A stretch of DNA of 64,000 nt, taken from positions 24,101,809-24,165,808 of the forward strand of contig NC_067197.1 in the NCBI RefSeq assembly GCF_000699445.3. Reading direction: 5' to 3'. This DNA is from Schistosoma haematobium. Taxonomy: Eukaryota; Platyhelminthes; Trematoda; Strigeidida; Schistosomatidae. Numbering within the stretch: position 1 is the stretch's first letter; the number at the start of each line of letters is the position of its first letter. The notes below the pieces were generated by a model. It was not told the origin of the DNA, searched no databases, and worked only from the letters and a program-made list of their open reading frames with translations. Positions 1 to 13,200 of this stretch are shown piece after piece. The position numbers were made by a program, and so were the translations under genes.

Positions 1-1232
1 GGAAATTAAACAGACAAAGAATTCTTTCTCCTGAAACTATTTCATTATTCATAACATACAGAATAACATCACTTGAAAGTATTTTGTTTTGTTTTATTGT
101 TAAAGTGAGGTCATTTCGACAGATAGAGAATGTTCATATAAATTGTATATTGAGGTCAATGAGACTAATCGATCTGTCAAATAGGGGTTTCTTAACATTT
201 GCTTTCATATATAAAATGTTTATTTTTGTGCATATTTCACGCATATCGATGACAAAAGAAAACATGTCATAAAATAAAATGCTAAGTGAGTGTAATCCTT
301 CTTATTTGACATTTACATTTAAATTAATTTAATTTTTGGCCTTAATAAAAAAGAATATGCGTAAAAAATAAACATTTCACAAGGAAAACAAAGAATGCAG
401 AAAAATAATAACCTCTCTGACAATTCATTTGTCATTTCCAAGACATAGGAAAAGTATTTAATAGACCGATGGCTTAGAAACTGTGTTCGATTTACAGTCA
501 TTAAATTCCAGATCCAAATCCCGCCACATAGTACCGTTAGCGATCACACTAACAGTGAAGCTAGTAATAAAGTATATGGTGAATCGAATTAAGAATAAAT
601 GATGTATAATTAAAGATAATTGAGTAAAAGAACGCAGAAACATACATAGACAATTGACGATGATGAGAAATAGTATGAAATAATGTTTTGTTAATAGTAA
701 CTATTAACCAAATAATCACTGAAAATGATGAAGTACCGAACAGTTTTCTGTAACTTGGTACTCGTCAAAAGTTTGTACATCCATGCTGGCGCAACCTTAC
801 ACATGCACAGAAATAATTCTCCAAATGATATCAGTTCAGAATTCAAGCTACATTCAAACTGAACTATCAATAGAAACCTCTTAACGAAAATCATGTCCTC
901 ACTATTGGCTAGATTTGAGACTCATATAGAAGGGTTTACTGAAGAGTTGTAAGTCGTGGAGTTCAACCATGTCAAGAGGGAAACTAAACAGTTATGTTGG
1001 ATTATCACGAATTGATCAATGTAGAAAATAAGTACAACTAGATTTGAATTGATTGCTTGTGACCAAAACGTTTTAGGTGGAGCTATGAATGCTCATAGCT
1101 AATAAAGATTAAATTAATAATAGTTTTTATTAGGAATCGATATTAACTGAAAGGAAAGTCTAAAACTAAAATTACTGGACACTTGTTCTGTAATAGTTTA
1201 AAACTACCTCAAATTTGAACATTAACACTTCT

Positions 1233-1478
1233 GATTGAGACCATGAACCAATTGATGTTAGACCATCATTGAAAATCTGGAAGCACTGGACGGTCGTTTC
1301 GTTCTATTGTGGGACTCCTTAGCAGTGTGCGTCCACGATCCGGCCCGCTGGGTTCAAACCAAGGGCCTTCGGTCTCGCGCGCAGATGCTTAACCTCTAGA
1401 TCACAGTAAGACGAAACGGCCGTCCAGTGCTTCCAGATTTCAATGGTAATCTAACATCAATCGGTTCATGATCTTAAT
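1233..1478. repeat. Sm-alpha-like SINE, fold-back copy with hammerhead remnant
   Basis: Two arms of about 68 bp (about 1233-1302 and 1410-1478) are near-perfect inverted copies of each other. The spacer of about 107 bp, read on the minus strand, contains a tRNA-like head and a degenerate hammerhead ribozyme. The ribozyme shows CUAAGGA where the core CUGANGA is expected, then a GUCCC stem, then GAAA. Schistosomes are known to carry Sm-alpha SINEs with active hammerheads; assignment to that family is from memory of the motif order. The core G-to-A change predicts an inactive ribozyme. Confidence 0.65.
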
Positions 1479-1875
1479 CAAAAACTTAATAATCTCCACA
1501 ACCATATACTGATAATAAACACTTCTATATGAAATCTAAGCCTAGATGTGTTATATTAACCGCTCACTGAAGTTATAAATAGCATGTTCATTATGTTAAG
1601 TTTTAACTGTTCACTTCTGAAGAGCTTAATGTTGGGAGAATAACTGTTTACAAATCCTTGGTTTATAATGATCATGCAGATGTAAAAGCTCAATTTTCTC
1701 TCTTTTTATCGAAATTATTTACAAAATAGAATTATAAACCTGAAGAATTATTTAACATCTCATTACTAAGTGTATAACTGTCACTTATCAATTAATAAAT
1801 ACACTGTTTGCTTATTACGTGTAAACATATCATACAATTTTTCGCATGTTAACTTGCGCATATATATCAAGAATT

Positions 1876-1878
<3 letters not shown>

Positions 1879-1951
<73 letters not shown>
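1879..1951. repeat. (TA)n microsatellite
   Basis: Uninterrupted alternating TA for about 72 bp. Poly-Tyr-Ile ORFs on both strands here are translations of the repeat, not genes. Confidence 0.95.
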
Positions 1952-1955
<4 letters not shown>

Positions 1956-3023
1956 CGTTGTCAGAAAGAAAATGTAACAGGTATTGTTTTCCTAACAGGA
2001 AATATGCGATAATCTGAAATATCACCCAACTTAATCTATTGATGTATGAAGTCATTAATTCTGAATGTTTATGCTGTAATCAGTTAGGTGATCATATTAA
2101 TTTTCAAGTATTTTATTTCACATCTTAGATTAATTTATTTAGACATTAAGGGTAGTGAACACAATACTATACTATGTATCGAGATGAAAGTTTTTCCCGA
2201 TTTTTTAAAATTCGACCGGTGTCAAATCTTAAGAAACCCATGTTCACCACTTCATGCCGACTAGCTCAAAATATCCAGCATCAATTTCATGTTTAATGTA
2301 AAAAACTTAGAGACTGTAACTTGTTTGTTGGATCTTCATCATACTAAAATGGTTGACCAAGGCGTAGTATTCATAGAAGTTTATTTTTTAATTATCGGAA
2401 ATTATTATTCAAGTATATAGTGGTTGACTTTGTAGGGTGGAAAGTATATCTACAGAACTATTAAAAGCAGATCAAATTGAAAATGCTCTCATTTGTAAGG
2501 AGACAATACTAAAACTTATGGACTGAAGATTATTATTTATAACAGCTTTTATAAAGGAAACAAGCTTTATATTTATAGGTTTGTCTGCTATCACTAGACT
2601 AGCTGACACTAGAATTACTTCGAGAGACTAAAATCACTTGAAATTCTCTAGTAAATCACGTCTGTGTGATTTGTTCTAACCTTTGGATAGATAAATTATC
2701 CTAATATAAGTATTTGTCCCATCAACTATACATTTGCCTCTGTCAATTACTTACGTGTAACCTTGGTCATACTCTATACACAAGTCCATATTAATAGGTA
2801 CATATTTGTATACCTGTATCTCTTTCATGGTTATAAAGATTGCGTCACCTATTACTCCCGGAGTTAGCGCATCAGCCTTTCTCCATCTCACCGTAACGCC
2901 TGTCTGAGTATACGAGTGTTTGAAGTGAATTCATATTTGGTTTTTTATTACCTCCGTCACCTAAACGGGATTAGCCTAAGTAGAATATACGAGGAATTTA
3001 TGTTTATAAGTTACCTGATTCCC

Positions 3024-3034
3024 TTTATTTTATT
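3024..3034 (-). promoter_or_regulatory. Candidate MLH1 polyadenylation signals
   Basis: Two overlapping AATAAA hexamers are read on the minus strand, about 160 nt past the MLH1 stop codon at 3192-3194. The spacing is reasonable for a 3' UTR. They are the nearest canonical hexamers I found downstream. In such AT-rich DNA the motif also occurs by chance, so this is a candidate only. Confidence 0.45.
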
Positions 3035-3191
3035 ATAAATCCAAAATGTCTGAATTTAACATTGATCACTTAGCAACAGTAGTCGATATAAATAAAAAAA
3101 ACAATAATCACCAAAAAATATAATTTCAATCTCCTGAGTAACAACAGTAACTAAATAAAAAAATAATAATAAATGCACAATTTAAAACAAT

Positions 3192-3612
3192 TTAACAACG
3201 TTCAAACACTTTATATAATTCTGTTAATGATGTAAGACGAATGAAACAAGATTGTAAAGAGAATGATTTAATGTCATTTTCATTATGATCTAAATCGAAA
3301 TTAGGATATCTTCGACTAGGTAGTAAAGAAGAACATAAAATAGGCCATAGTATATGCTGAATCATCCATTCACGAGGTGATAATGACGATGACGATACAG
3401 TGTTTTCTTTATCTGACTTATCGTCAATGATTGATTCGGAAGATGATATGGGCAATGAAGAACAATCGTCGAATAAACTTGATGATGATACTGCATAGAA
3501 ATTAGCTGTAATACAGCAAATATTTTCAAAGCAAACAGATTCAACTGACCAACTAACTTGTGTAGCTAATTTTGTTACATAGATTGGAAGCTGGTTCAAT
3601 TCAGGTATATAA
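3192..3612 (-). CDS. MLH1: MLH1 exon 10 (C-terminus and stop)
   Basis: The acceptor is TTTTAG followed by TTATATACC. The exon completes a codon split after two bases and encodes [19 protein letters not shown], the conserved end of the MLH1 C-terminal domain. An acidic, serine-rich insert follows (about 40 residues, including [15 protein letters not shown]), then [11 protein letters not shown] and a stop. The terminal FERC is a hallmark of MLH1 and contributes to the endonuclease site of the partner in yeast MutL-alpha (known of the family). Confidence 0.95.
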
Positions 3613-5495
3613 CTAAAATGCGAGATTTAAAAAAGATAATAGATAGTATTACTATAGTTGTTCTTCATTAATCAAAAAACATTCCTGAAGTTTATGTATT
3701 AAGTGACGCTGGTTAACAAAATAGTGAGAGAAAAAATCGCCATGTTCATTTTAGTAAAGAAACATTTAAAAAATTATTGTAGTAGTATGGGAAATTGTCT
3801 AGGGCAAAGTTTTAAAACAAAATATAATATTTTCTTATTTGTTTAATTAGAAATATTCGATTTTCGTCTAAATCTGTAATTCCTTCATATTCTAAACAGT
3901 AATTATTCTAATGATCATTAACATTGAAACTATTGGTACAATTAATCACACTTATAAAATATGAAACTGATAACTCATAGTCAGTCAGTTAGGGGGAGAT
4001 TGATTGTGAATAGAGTGGTCTTAAGTGCTGTTAGAGGCATTAGGACGGTTCTCATTTCTCGGTTTCCCACACCGTGGAAGGGTTCTTCTAGAAGTACCTG
4101 AAGACGAAATTCGGTTCGAGTAGGTCTTAGTGACTAGAAACCGTGACTGCAGTGTCCAAGGGACAACTGCTTGAGGCGAGTCACACACGACCTTTTTGTG
4201 GGTAATTTTCGTGTCAGCTCCTTACTTGTTGAGACCTTACCACCGGAGGCGAAAATCCGTGGGATAAGACGCGATGTGCATTTTTAGAGTCGACTTTTTC
4301 TAACCTCACCCTTTCTCGTGGGAAGGCAGCATCGCTGTTATGCCGGTTGTTTGAAGGAAACACCTTACTACCGTCACACCTCTGTACAGTCAGCAGTACG
4401 ACTTTGCCCTCGAGCATTGGGTCTGCTAATTTTACTTTTACCGACCTGCTCGGCATGGTAGGACCTTGAGGAACGATTGTTCTAGGCAGTGTAGCTCGAT
4501 TGGTTTATCACGATAGGCAAACCCGACCACCACGTCAAGGTAGCAGCAACGGTCGGGATAACTCATAGTTGAAAAAACATCTAGTTTGTACTCGTATACA
4601 GCCACGACCCTGTAAAATTGATAGTCTAACAATATACATCCAACTGCTCACTGGGACGTGAACTTCGTTCGAACTAGAAAACTGTACAGTGAAGTATTTT
4701 AAAAATGTTAGGGTGCTTAATGTCATATATTCTCTCATACTAATAATAGTTAATCGATATTAAACGTAAAAATAACTTGAGTTATTAGTATACATAAAAT
4801 CCAAAACACACTTATTATTAAAAGAAAATCGAAAGCTGGAAGAAACGCTAGGTTATGGACATATTTGTATAAATTTATCTTTTAGAAGGAAAAAAGGAAC
4901 TAATTCAGCGACAAATTAACGAAAGTGATCAAATCTCAGTGACTGGACTGCAACTTTAAACGACAACGAACTAACTACTGTACTATGGTCAGTCAGATAA
5001 TGTATCATTAGACAATTCGCATGAAAAGCATGGCTTAAAGTCCTGTACATAAATCTACACTTGGTTACCGAGTAAAAGAAAATCACCAGAATATAAATGC
5101 CGTGTGTAATAATACAGTTAATATCACATTTTTATAAGCAATTTAATTCTTTACAAATATATGCATATTTGTGTGCATGTTTCTGTCAATATGAAGTAAT
5201 CCTAAAGGCAGGAAAGGAATAAAAAACAATATTATAATACCTGTCAATTTGAACTACCGCCGCTCGTTGTCATAGCGACAAGAGATTGAGGCAAGCCTAT
5301 GTCAAACATTAAGTTATATATATAAGCACTTTTATATTGATGTCGGTTATCGTAACTAAAATATTCTGAGTTTTAATTGAAATCATTAAATTATTTTGAT
5401 TAGAAAATAATTGTAACAATAATCTGTTGAATAATTTTATACAACACAAAGAAACTTGCATAGGATTTAAGTACGTGTACTCAAGCGATTCCATA

Positions 5496-5539
<44 letters not shown>

Positions 5540-8500
5540 TTTAGGCAATGAAACGTGCTTCTTCATGTAGTAAAGATTGGAGATATTGGTAGTTTAGCAT
5601 TTAGTAGGCAATACGACTATATGGCAACAAAACTTCTGTTACATATGATTGTAGTTTCAATAAAAACTGCGTTAACATATATTATTGAACTATTAGTGAA
5701 AACGATGCAGTTAACAGTAATGATGAAATGAAAAACAGAATGGTTTGTCTTTAACAGTCTTATCTACCTTATGTGAATGGCTAAAACATCTAGCGTTTTT
5801 TAGTAATTCAGTATACTCAAGGGTAAGAAAGAACTTTCTATCGTCATATTCTCTATACGGGAAGTGGTATGATCTAATCGAAATCTAAGTAAAAGATCAC
5901 GGTGAAGCTTTTCATAATATAATAATGACATTTCGTAGCACTAGAGCTTCACATATTGTTAGACATTCCTTGAATAGTTATTTGTCAATCTAGAGAGAAA
6001 ACCACTGTAATCGGTCGTTTACTATTAAAATCAAGTGAATAGTTAGCGTAAAAAAATCATACACCCAGTCGGGTAGTCTACAAGATACAAAGTAAAATAC
6101 AACAATATATTTCCATTAGTTTTCCTTTTAGTACAAGATTTATATAAATATATATTGAGATTTATTATAGGATTGTCATCAACCCATTACCAGGTACAGA
6201 TTCCCGTACTTGACTTCAGACTAAAGTTTAAGTGAGAGGGATGTGTTGAACCGAAGTGGGTGGAGTAGGACTCGAGTTTATAACTTAGTGGTTGCAGATT
6301 GAACATTTTAAGCACTGACCAACTACTCCACTACACGATGTTTTGATCGATGGCGTGAAAATATGGTCCTATTTAAAAATGTAGTTTCTCATTTCAACAT
6401 TACGTCAGGTCGACAGTTTGTAAACCCCAATAGTAGTTCAAAAATGAAACAACTGTCCTTTGCGTTTATCGACATTTGCTGTTCCACTTAATTCTAGTTA
6501 TTGAATGAAATTTGAAATACAAAAACCATCAACTTCAATAAGTCACTTAAATAAATCACATTTCTGCATGAAAAATAACGAAATTCTCCATTAATTAAAA
6601 AGATCAATATAGAAATTCCAATTTTGCATCAGATTACAAATTGACTGAGGTTGATAATATTGGCCATTAAGAACGAGTAGTTGTATTAAACCAAAAACCT
6701 AAGGTACTTGTTGAAAAAAATAAGACTATTTTTAATTCTAATCCGAAAACCTGTTGATAAGCAATGTAGGTAGATCTCGAAATAGGAGAAAAGTACCTAG
6801 CATCTTTGGGTCTCTATAGGCCGGTAGAATTGTTTTTGAAAATTATTAAGAAAACTCGAAAACAAAATATTTATCAAGTCAACGGAAAAACCTACTCAGC
6901 TATAATTAAAGGAATTCCAGTAAGCACTTGATTTCCATTTGAATCGGTAGTTATTTTAATTGAGAAGTAATCCCAGAGCATAGATGCATGCTGAACAAGA
7001 GTAGCGGTAGCTTTTTTAACAAATTCAGCTGAACTGATATTAGATAAATATCGTGAAGATTTCCGAAGATATTCATGTCCTATTGATAAAAGATCTGCCA
7101 ATGGGGCTGGTTCACGAAGAATTATCTAGACATTATTAAAAGATGGTGTGAAGGAATAGTAGTTATTCAGAAATACTTAGTTGAGTAAAAAATAGTTACA
7201 AACAAGAACCTTTATGAACTGTATCGAATATCAAAATAGGTAGTTCAACGAAGTCATACTTCGTCCATTAGCAAGCAGTATAGTTATCTGTACGGAAACT
7301 TACTACTTATGTATATATATTCAATGAATATTAGTTACCTTTCAAATAACTTTGATTCTTAAGTGAGTTACAATTTACAGATTGTTGACGGACACTATTC
7401 AATCCGGTAAGCAAAACGCAGCAATTTATTAAGTGAATGAACAATATGTGCACAGAAACGACCAGAAGATTTACAAGCTCAAAAGTTATGAACAGTGACT
7501 TTTAAGTAACTTGTTTCTATTTACTTGAAATAATTTTCTTCAATCACAAAAACAATTGTTATCGTTATGAACTGAATATCGGTCAAATAATCATTTTTAA
7601 ACCCTTACTATGACAATATCAACAGGACGCTAAAACAACAACTTTCGGTGTTAATATCTAATGTCAAACAATCCAAGATATTGCGCGACCGTCTTTCATT
7701 GTCTTCAGTGAGTAACCGCCTCAACTACACTGGTCAGAGCTCACTAAAACTTTGAGAATTACCTCTCAAAGCTAGTCACTAGTGAGTATATGGTAATTAT
7801 CAGTATAGGATTGTGAAGCTTGTTGGGTTTTGATTAAGATCATGAGTCGATCAATGTTAGGCCAACATATCCGGTGTGAGGCAGTTACCCATCGAAGACA
7901 ATGGAAGCTGGTCACGCAATATCGTGAAATGGTTGAAGTTAGACAATAACACCATTGGATGCTGGTTCAGTGGTCTAAAGTTCAGGCGTTCGTGAACGAA
8001 ACCTGAGTTCTTGGGTCCAAATCCTAGAGGTTGTACGCTTGAGTATAGCGAAATAAAATACATAATTGAACTCATGCCGTATTGATATAATTAAATTTGA
8101 CAACCTAGATCGTTACTGCTTATCATGATTGTCTGTTTGCTGGAAGACCAGAAAAATAATCAAATATAAACAATAATAACTTTTTATTCCGTGATTCCAA
8201 CTGATAGACAGACAACTCCTAAGCCTACAGATTGAACAAAATATATAGAGTTAGTATATTTCAGTGTTAACAGAGATTACAATACTTTCATAAATCATTT
8301 TGTCCATTGATAGTCGATTTTCATCATAGGACTAAAGATTTTAGGAAAAAAAGGCATGAACAAATTTATATCTTATTTATCTACCTATTTCCAATTCTTT
8401 TCATCTCAGTACTAAACAGCTATCTACAGATCAGAACAGATCCGGTAAATTTAATTTACAGTATCAATTATCAAAAATAGGAAACACAGTAGATTGATAA

Positions 8501-9151
8501 ATAGAGAATAAACTGTTATATTCCTAATTAACGAACTAACAATAAATACACTTGGATTCAAATTAGAAATTTTAACCACATTTGTTCTGTTTATCAAATA
8601 TAAATAAATTTTAAGAAAAAATTTCCCGCATTTTTAAAAGTCATCTATGTATATGTGTATGGAATAGGATATAAACAATTCGAAGTTTGTTAATTAACAG
8701 TAAACATATAAAACCAGTATACATGAAATAATTATTGATCAAAAATCATTAATTAAATTTCATTAACTTTAGCTAGTTCTATATCCAAGTGAATGGTAAT
8801 TAGGTACATTTAGTTCTGAAATCACAAACAGGAAAAAGTCAAATTTCCAATTATTATTAGTAGTATATACTTTATTGATAGAACAAAATGCTAGCGATAT
8901 AACTAAGCCATGATTAGTTTGAACTACATTGGGACAGTGATTAACATTATATCGCTAAAACTACTATGTTCCCATTAACGTGATACTTACTACAAACTAA
9001 AATGAAAATACAGGATTATTTCTAATTTCCTAGTGAATTTCATTGATATAAAAAATAATTTGCAATCCACAAGAAAAAAACGGTATGATGATAAACTCCA
9101 TTAAAGAATAACCAATGAAACGGAAATGTCGATGAACAGAATTATTATTAC

Positions 9152-9198
<47 letters not shown>

Positions 9199-10233
9199 GC
9201 TTTATTCAATATTATATTTTGGTACAATATAGAATTCTCAGCACAGGGTATGTAATACATATTGTATCAAAGTGGATTACATAATATGAAAATAGCACAG
9301 AAAGAAATTAAGAGAGAGAGAAAATGTATTAAAATGATTGAGATGAAATATATAAAACACAACAAACATAATTTAGCTTTATACAATCGATTTCGGTTAA
9401 GACAGTTGAGTAATATAACCAATTCTTATACAAACAGTATGGTTTAAAACCGAATAAATCCACTTGGTTAATGAATTAGATATTCATTAACTAGTTCATA
9501 TCAACCTGGTTCATTGGAACTTGATTTTATTATCATTATTAATGGTTTAATTCAGTATTATATGTTTAGTACAATATGGAATTTTCAGCACATAATATTT
9601 CAACAAGTTTTTCTTACTTCCTGTACATCACAAAGGAAAAAAACTATTGATAACTACAAGTATATATTATACATGGAATAAGTTATCTAGAATTAAGTGA
9701 AATGGTTTCAAAACGATTAACATTTATGCAACTATTAATTAGCAGCGTGTTCAGGAATACAAATTTTTACCTAAATGTTATGTAATGTAATCTTAGTGGG
9801 TATCAATACCAAGGTTGGACTTGATAGTTTCAAATAAATAGAGCATTGGGTAGAAAGTTAATAATCAATAAGTATTTTTTGTTATAGCCCAATGAGTAGA
9901 AAAATTGTATTTCTGGCGTTTCGTAGTTTAATGTAAGCCACTTCTTCAATGTTCCCTCCGTACTATTTAAACTTGTGCCAATTTTATTCGGTTATTTATT
10001 TACTCCGAAAAAACGGTTTACATTAAGCCATGAAACATCAGAAATACAAATTTTCAACTCATTGGTATATAACAATATACATATATTTATTTATTAATAA
10101 TTTATATTCTTATTTATGATGAATTATCCTACAAACCAATGCGAAAAAACAAACTTATCACTGGATTATAGAGAAAGATTAAGACAATACATAACCAATC
10201 TATTACTCTAATATATAAAGTGTTAACAATAAG

Positions 10234-10280
<47 letters not shown>

Positions 10281-13200
10281 TCACTTCACCATGATTGCCG
10301 AAATTTGTTAATAATAATTGATAAAATAATGCTTGACTTAAAGGTTTTAAACGTATAAGTAATAATTCTGTATGATGTTGTGCTAAACATCTTGTTTCAT
10401 CAATAAAACCAATAAATTTACATGAACGTAATGTAGTCTTAATAGACTGGTCTAAATCACATTCTAAATTACGTTTTAATGCAAGAATACTCATTAAGTA
10501 AACTGTTCGATGACGAGGTTTTGATGATACTGATTCTATCATATCATTATTTGAGTAAGTTAAAAGTGTATTCGATTTGCTAAGTAAACTATTAGTAGTA
10601 GTATTTTGAGATGATAAACTTGCATCTGTTTTTATTATCGGTCTAGATGTTAAACTAACAGTAGTATCAGTATTATCAATAGTTGCATTATTATTAGTGT
10701 ATGACTTTAAATGATTTTGAGCTGTAGTGGTTACTTCATTTTCGTCGGAATCCTTTTCTTTCTGGTCATGAAATAAATGGGATTGTTCAGTAGTTGCTCT
10801 AAGAAGAAATAAAATTAAACAAAAACACGGTAAAGATTAAATATTTTTTTATTCTTTGTTCGAATAGATTGCATGTTTATAAACGAATTTATAGTAAATG
10901 TGACAATGGTATGAATACAAAATTCAGTAGGTACTTTTAACATATCCTTGACGAGAAAAGTATGTGGAGCAGGAGATCAAACCTGAAACTTATTGGCAGA
11001 AAGTCGAATGACTCAATTACTATGCATCCAATTGCTCTTATTAGAGAACGTCTCATCGCTTTTGACAGATAAGGCAACGTGAAAGTCACGAGAACATAAT
11101 GGAAGCATACAACAGGCTAGGTATATATATGACACAATCTTAAATCTATGATGAGGAGTTAGAAACAGAGTCCATTAAGTTTGAATTCAACAACCTAACA
11201 GTAACTCATTAGCTGCAGAGACTTAGATTTAATTTTTTTTTCGGGATGAGTTCTAGGTGTACAATGAAAAGTTTCAAACTAGAATGAAACAGTTGGTTTT
11301 CAATAGCTCTCCTCAGTTGATACCAGACTGTGATGAGAAATTACGTCAAATATTATTTTACTTTCATTTTAAGAATGAACAATTTCACTCATATACAATC
11401 ATCATGATAAAAAGACCACTAACTTGTTCCAATCAAATTCATCATAATTCAATGAACCATTTTCCTGAAGAAGATTGGATTTCAAAATTTCATCAGCTTC
11501 ATCAGAATCAACTTCAATATCCGGACTCATTTCACCGATAGATTTTTTCAACGAATTATTATGTAGTCTTTCAAGCTTACTACAAACCATATTATTATCA
11601 TTATTATTCATGTAATTTGATTGAGGTGATAGAAAACGTTCAAGTTGTTGTTCACGCAGATCAATTCGTACTTTTTCATTCGGTCTATAGACAACTTGTG
11701 ATGAATGAAGATCTTTTGAATTGTTATCTTTTGATTGATCATTATGAATATTTAAATCTTTAAGACTTTTAAAAGTAGTCGGTGTTGGCAAACAATTCCG
11801 AATGAATGTTTGAATTTGTGCAGATGATAATAATGCTTGTTCAACAGCATCCTGTAGTCCATTAACTATTTCATCCTGTAAAAAAAATTAAAAAAAGGCA
11901 TAAAATGAGAATGGTGAAATAAGTTATATTTCAACAAGAAAGATTGGATAATAATTACAAAGTTATGATAGTCAATAATGTGGAGATGTTAATTATCGCT
12001 TTATAATACTATTAGTACAATAAACATAAAAATTAAAGAAAATTGAAAATATGTTCGTTTTACACAAAACAGAACCTCTTTCAAAGTAACTTTCTACAAT
12101 ATCATAACTAAGATTTCCTGAATGTCATTGGTTTATTCAATAATGTAGTAGAAAACTTATTAGTCGTCAAATGGATAAGTTCCATTTCAAAAGCTAATAA
12201 TCACACCATTAATTAATTCGTATTGAGTTTTAGTTAATCAACCAAGTGGGTGTGATTTGTAAAAAAAAATTCCAGTGGTAAACATGATTTATGTGGTTAA
12301 ATTATGCATTAACATAGATCAATGTTGAAGCAACATGTAATATTTCAAGGAAGAAGGATCCATTTCAAGATTTTTAGTACTGTTATTCAAGGTGTTTAGC
12401 AGATCGTGTGTTGTTCACGTCTTCAACAAAAATAACAATGTCACCTATGTATTATAAGTAAGACACTAATCTCTACAAATGCACACGACAGGAATATTAT
12501 CTCAAAGTGATTTTCTTAGACACATTCAAGCAAACATGAAGAAAGTGGACAGCCTCGACGGATGCCATTTGCGGCAAGCCACTACCATAACAGTAATCCA
12601 TAAACTCTGGTCCGATGAAGTGTCTGAGTAGAGAACAGTACCATATTTATATACTTCTTTTGTATATCTTTTTATATAGAAGTGCCACTTTCAGATAAAT
12701 GGATTCATCTAGAGTTTGACCATGTTCTAAAAACCACGGAATGATAAACACCTGATCAATAAATTCATGGTCAATTCTAAAATGTTTCAAATTTTCTCAG
12801 GTACGTTATTTCCAAGCTTCCGCTAACCGTCGAATTATAATAGAAACCAAGAGCTTAAGAACAATGTTGATTAAATGGATCACTTCATGGTTATCACAGA
12901 AAAATTTCTATTGTAGTAAACTGATCAGTAATTGACATAAAACGTCTTCAAATTTGTTATAACCTTTCTAACTTGGTCAAAAGCTAGTGTATTAAAACGA
13001 AAGAATCTCACAGTTTATTCAGCTTCAATGAGTACGTAAATAAACATACAATAAAATATGATAACTAACCTCATGAAGAAAATTTACTTCAGCTTTTGTT
13101 GGATGTACATTTACATCTAAAGTATGTGCAGGCAATTGTATATTCAAATATACATATAATGAATTAGATGTTGAAGATTTATACATAATATTTGAATTAG

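Larger units (their letters stand above)
1..3023. other. Intergenic flank downstream of MLH1
   Basis: AT-rich sequence beyond the 3' end of the minus-strand MLH1 gene. No exon-like reading frame with recognisable protein similarity was found on either strand. The only structured parts are a fold-back SINE copy (1233-1478) and a long TA repeat (1879-1951), listed separately. The short ORFs here are chance frames or translations of the TA repeat. Confidence 0.6.
3613..6895 (-). other. MLH1: MLH1 intron 9
   Basis: Intron of 3.3 kb with donor GTAGGT and acceptor TTTTAG. It contains copy A of a GC-richer repeat with an 80-codon ORF (about 3988-4590) and a TA microsatellite (5499-5538). The rest is AT-rich with no recognisable coding sequence. 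Confidence 0.8.
7126..10284 (-). other. MLH1: MLH1 intron 8
   Basis: Intron of 3.2 kb containing a SINE fold-back (7647-8045), an ATT microsatellite with a duplicated 55-bp tail (9154-9592) and a TA microsatellite starting eight bases past the exon 8 donor (10234-10277). No coding sequence was recognised. Confidence 0.8.

Noticed and set aside
1770..2055. ORFs on both strands rich in Tyr-Ile
   Set aside because: They are translations of the TA microsatellite and have no start context or domain.
7959..8040. tRNA gene
   Set aside because: A- and B-box-like sequences are present, but the cloverleaf stems do not pair and the stretch is joined to SINE body sequence.
9030..9260. Minus-strand ORF with a poly-Asn run
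   Set aside because: The run is the ATT microsatellite. The flanking residues show no similarity or splice structure.
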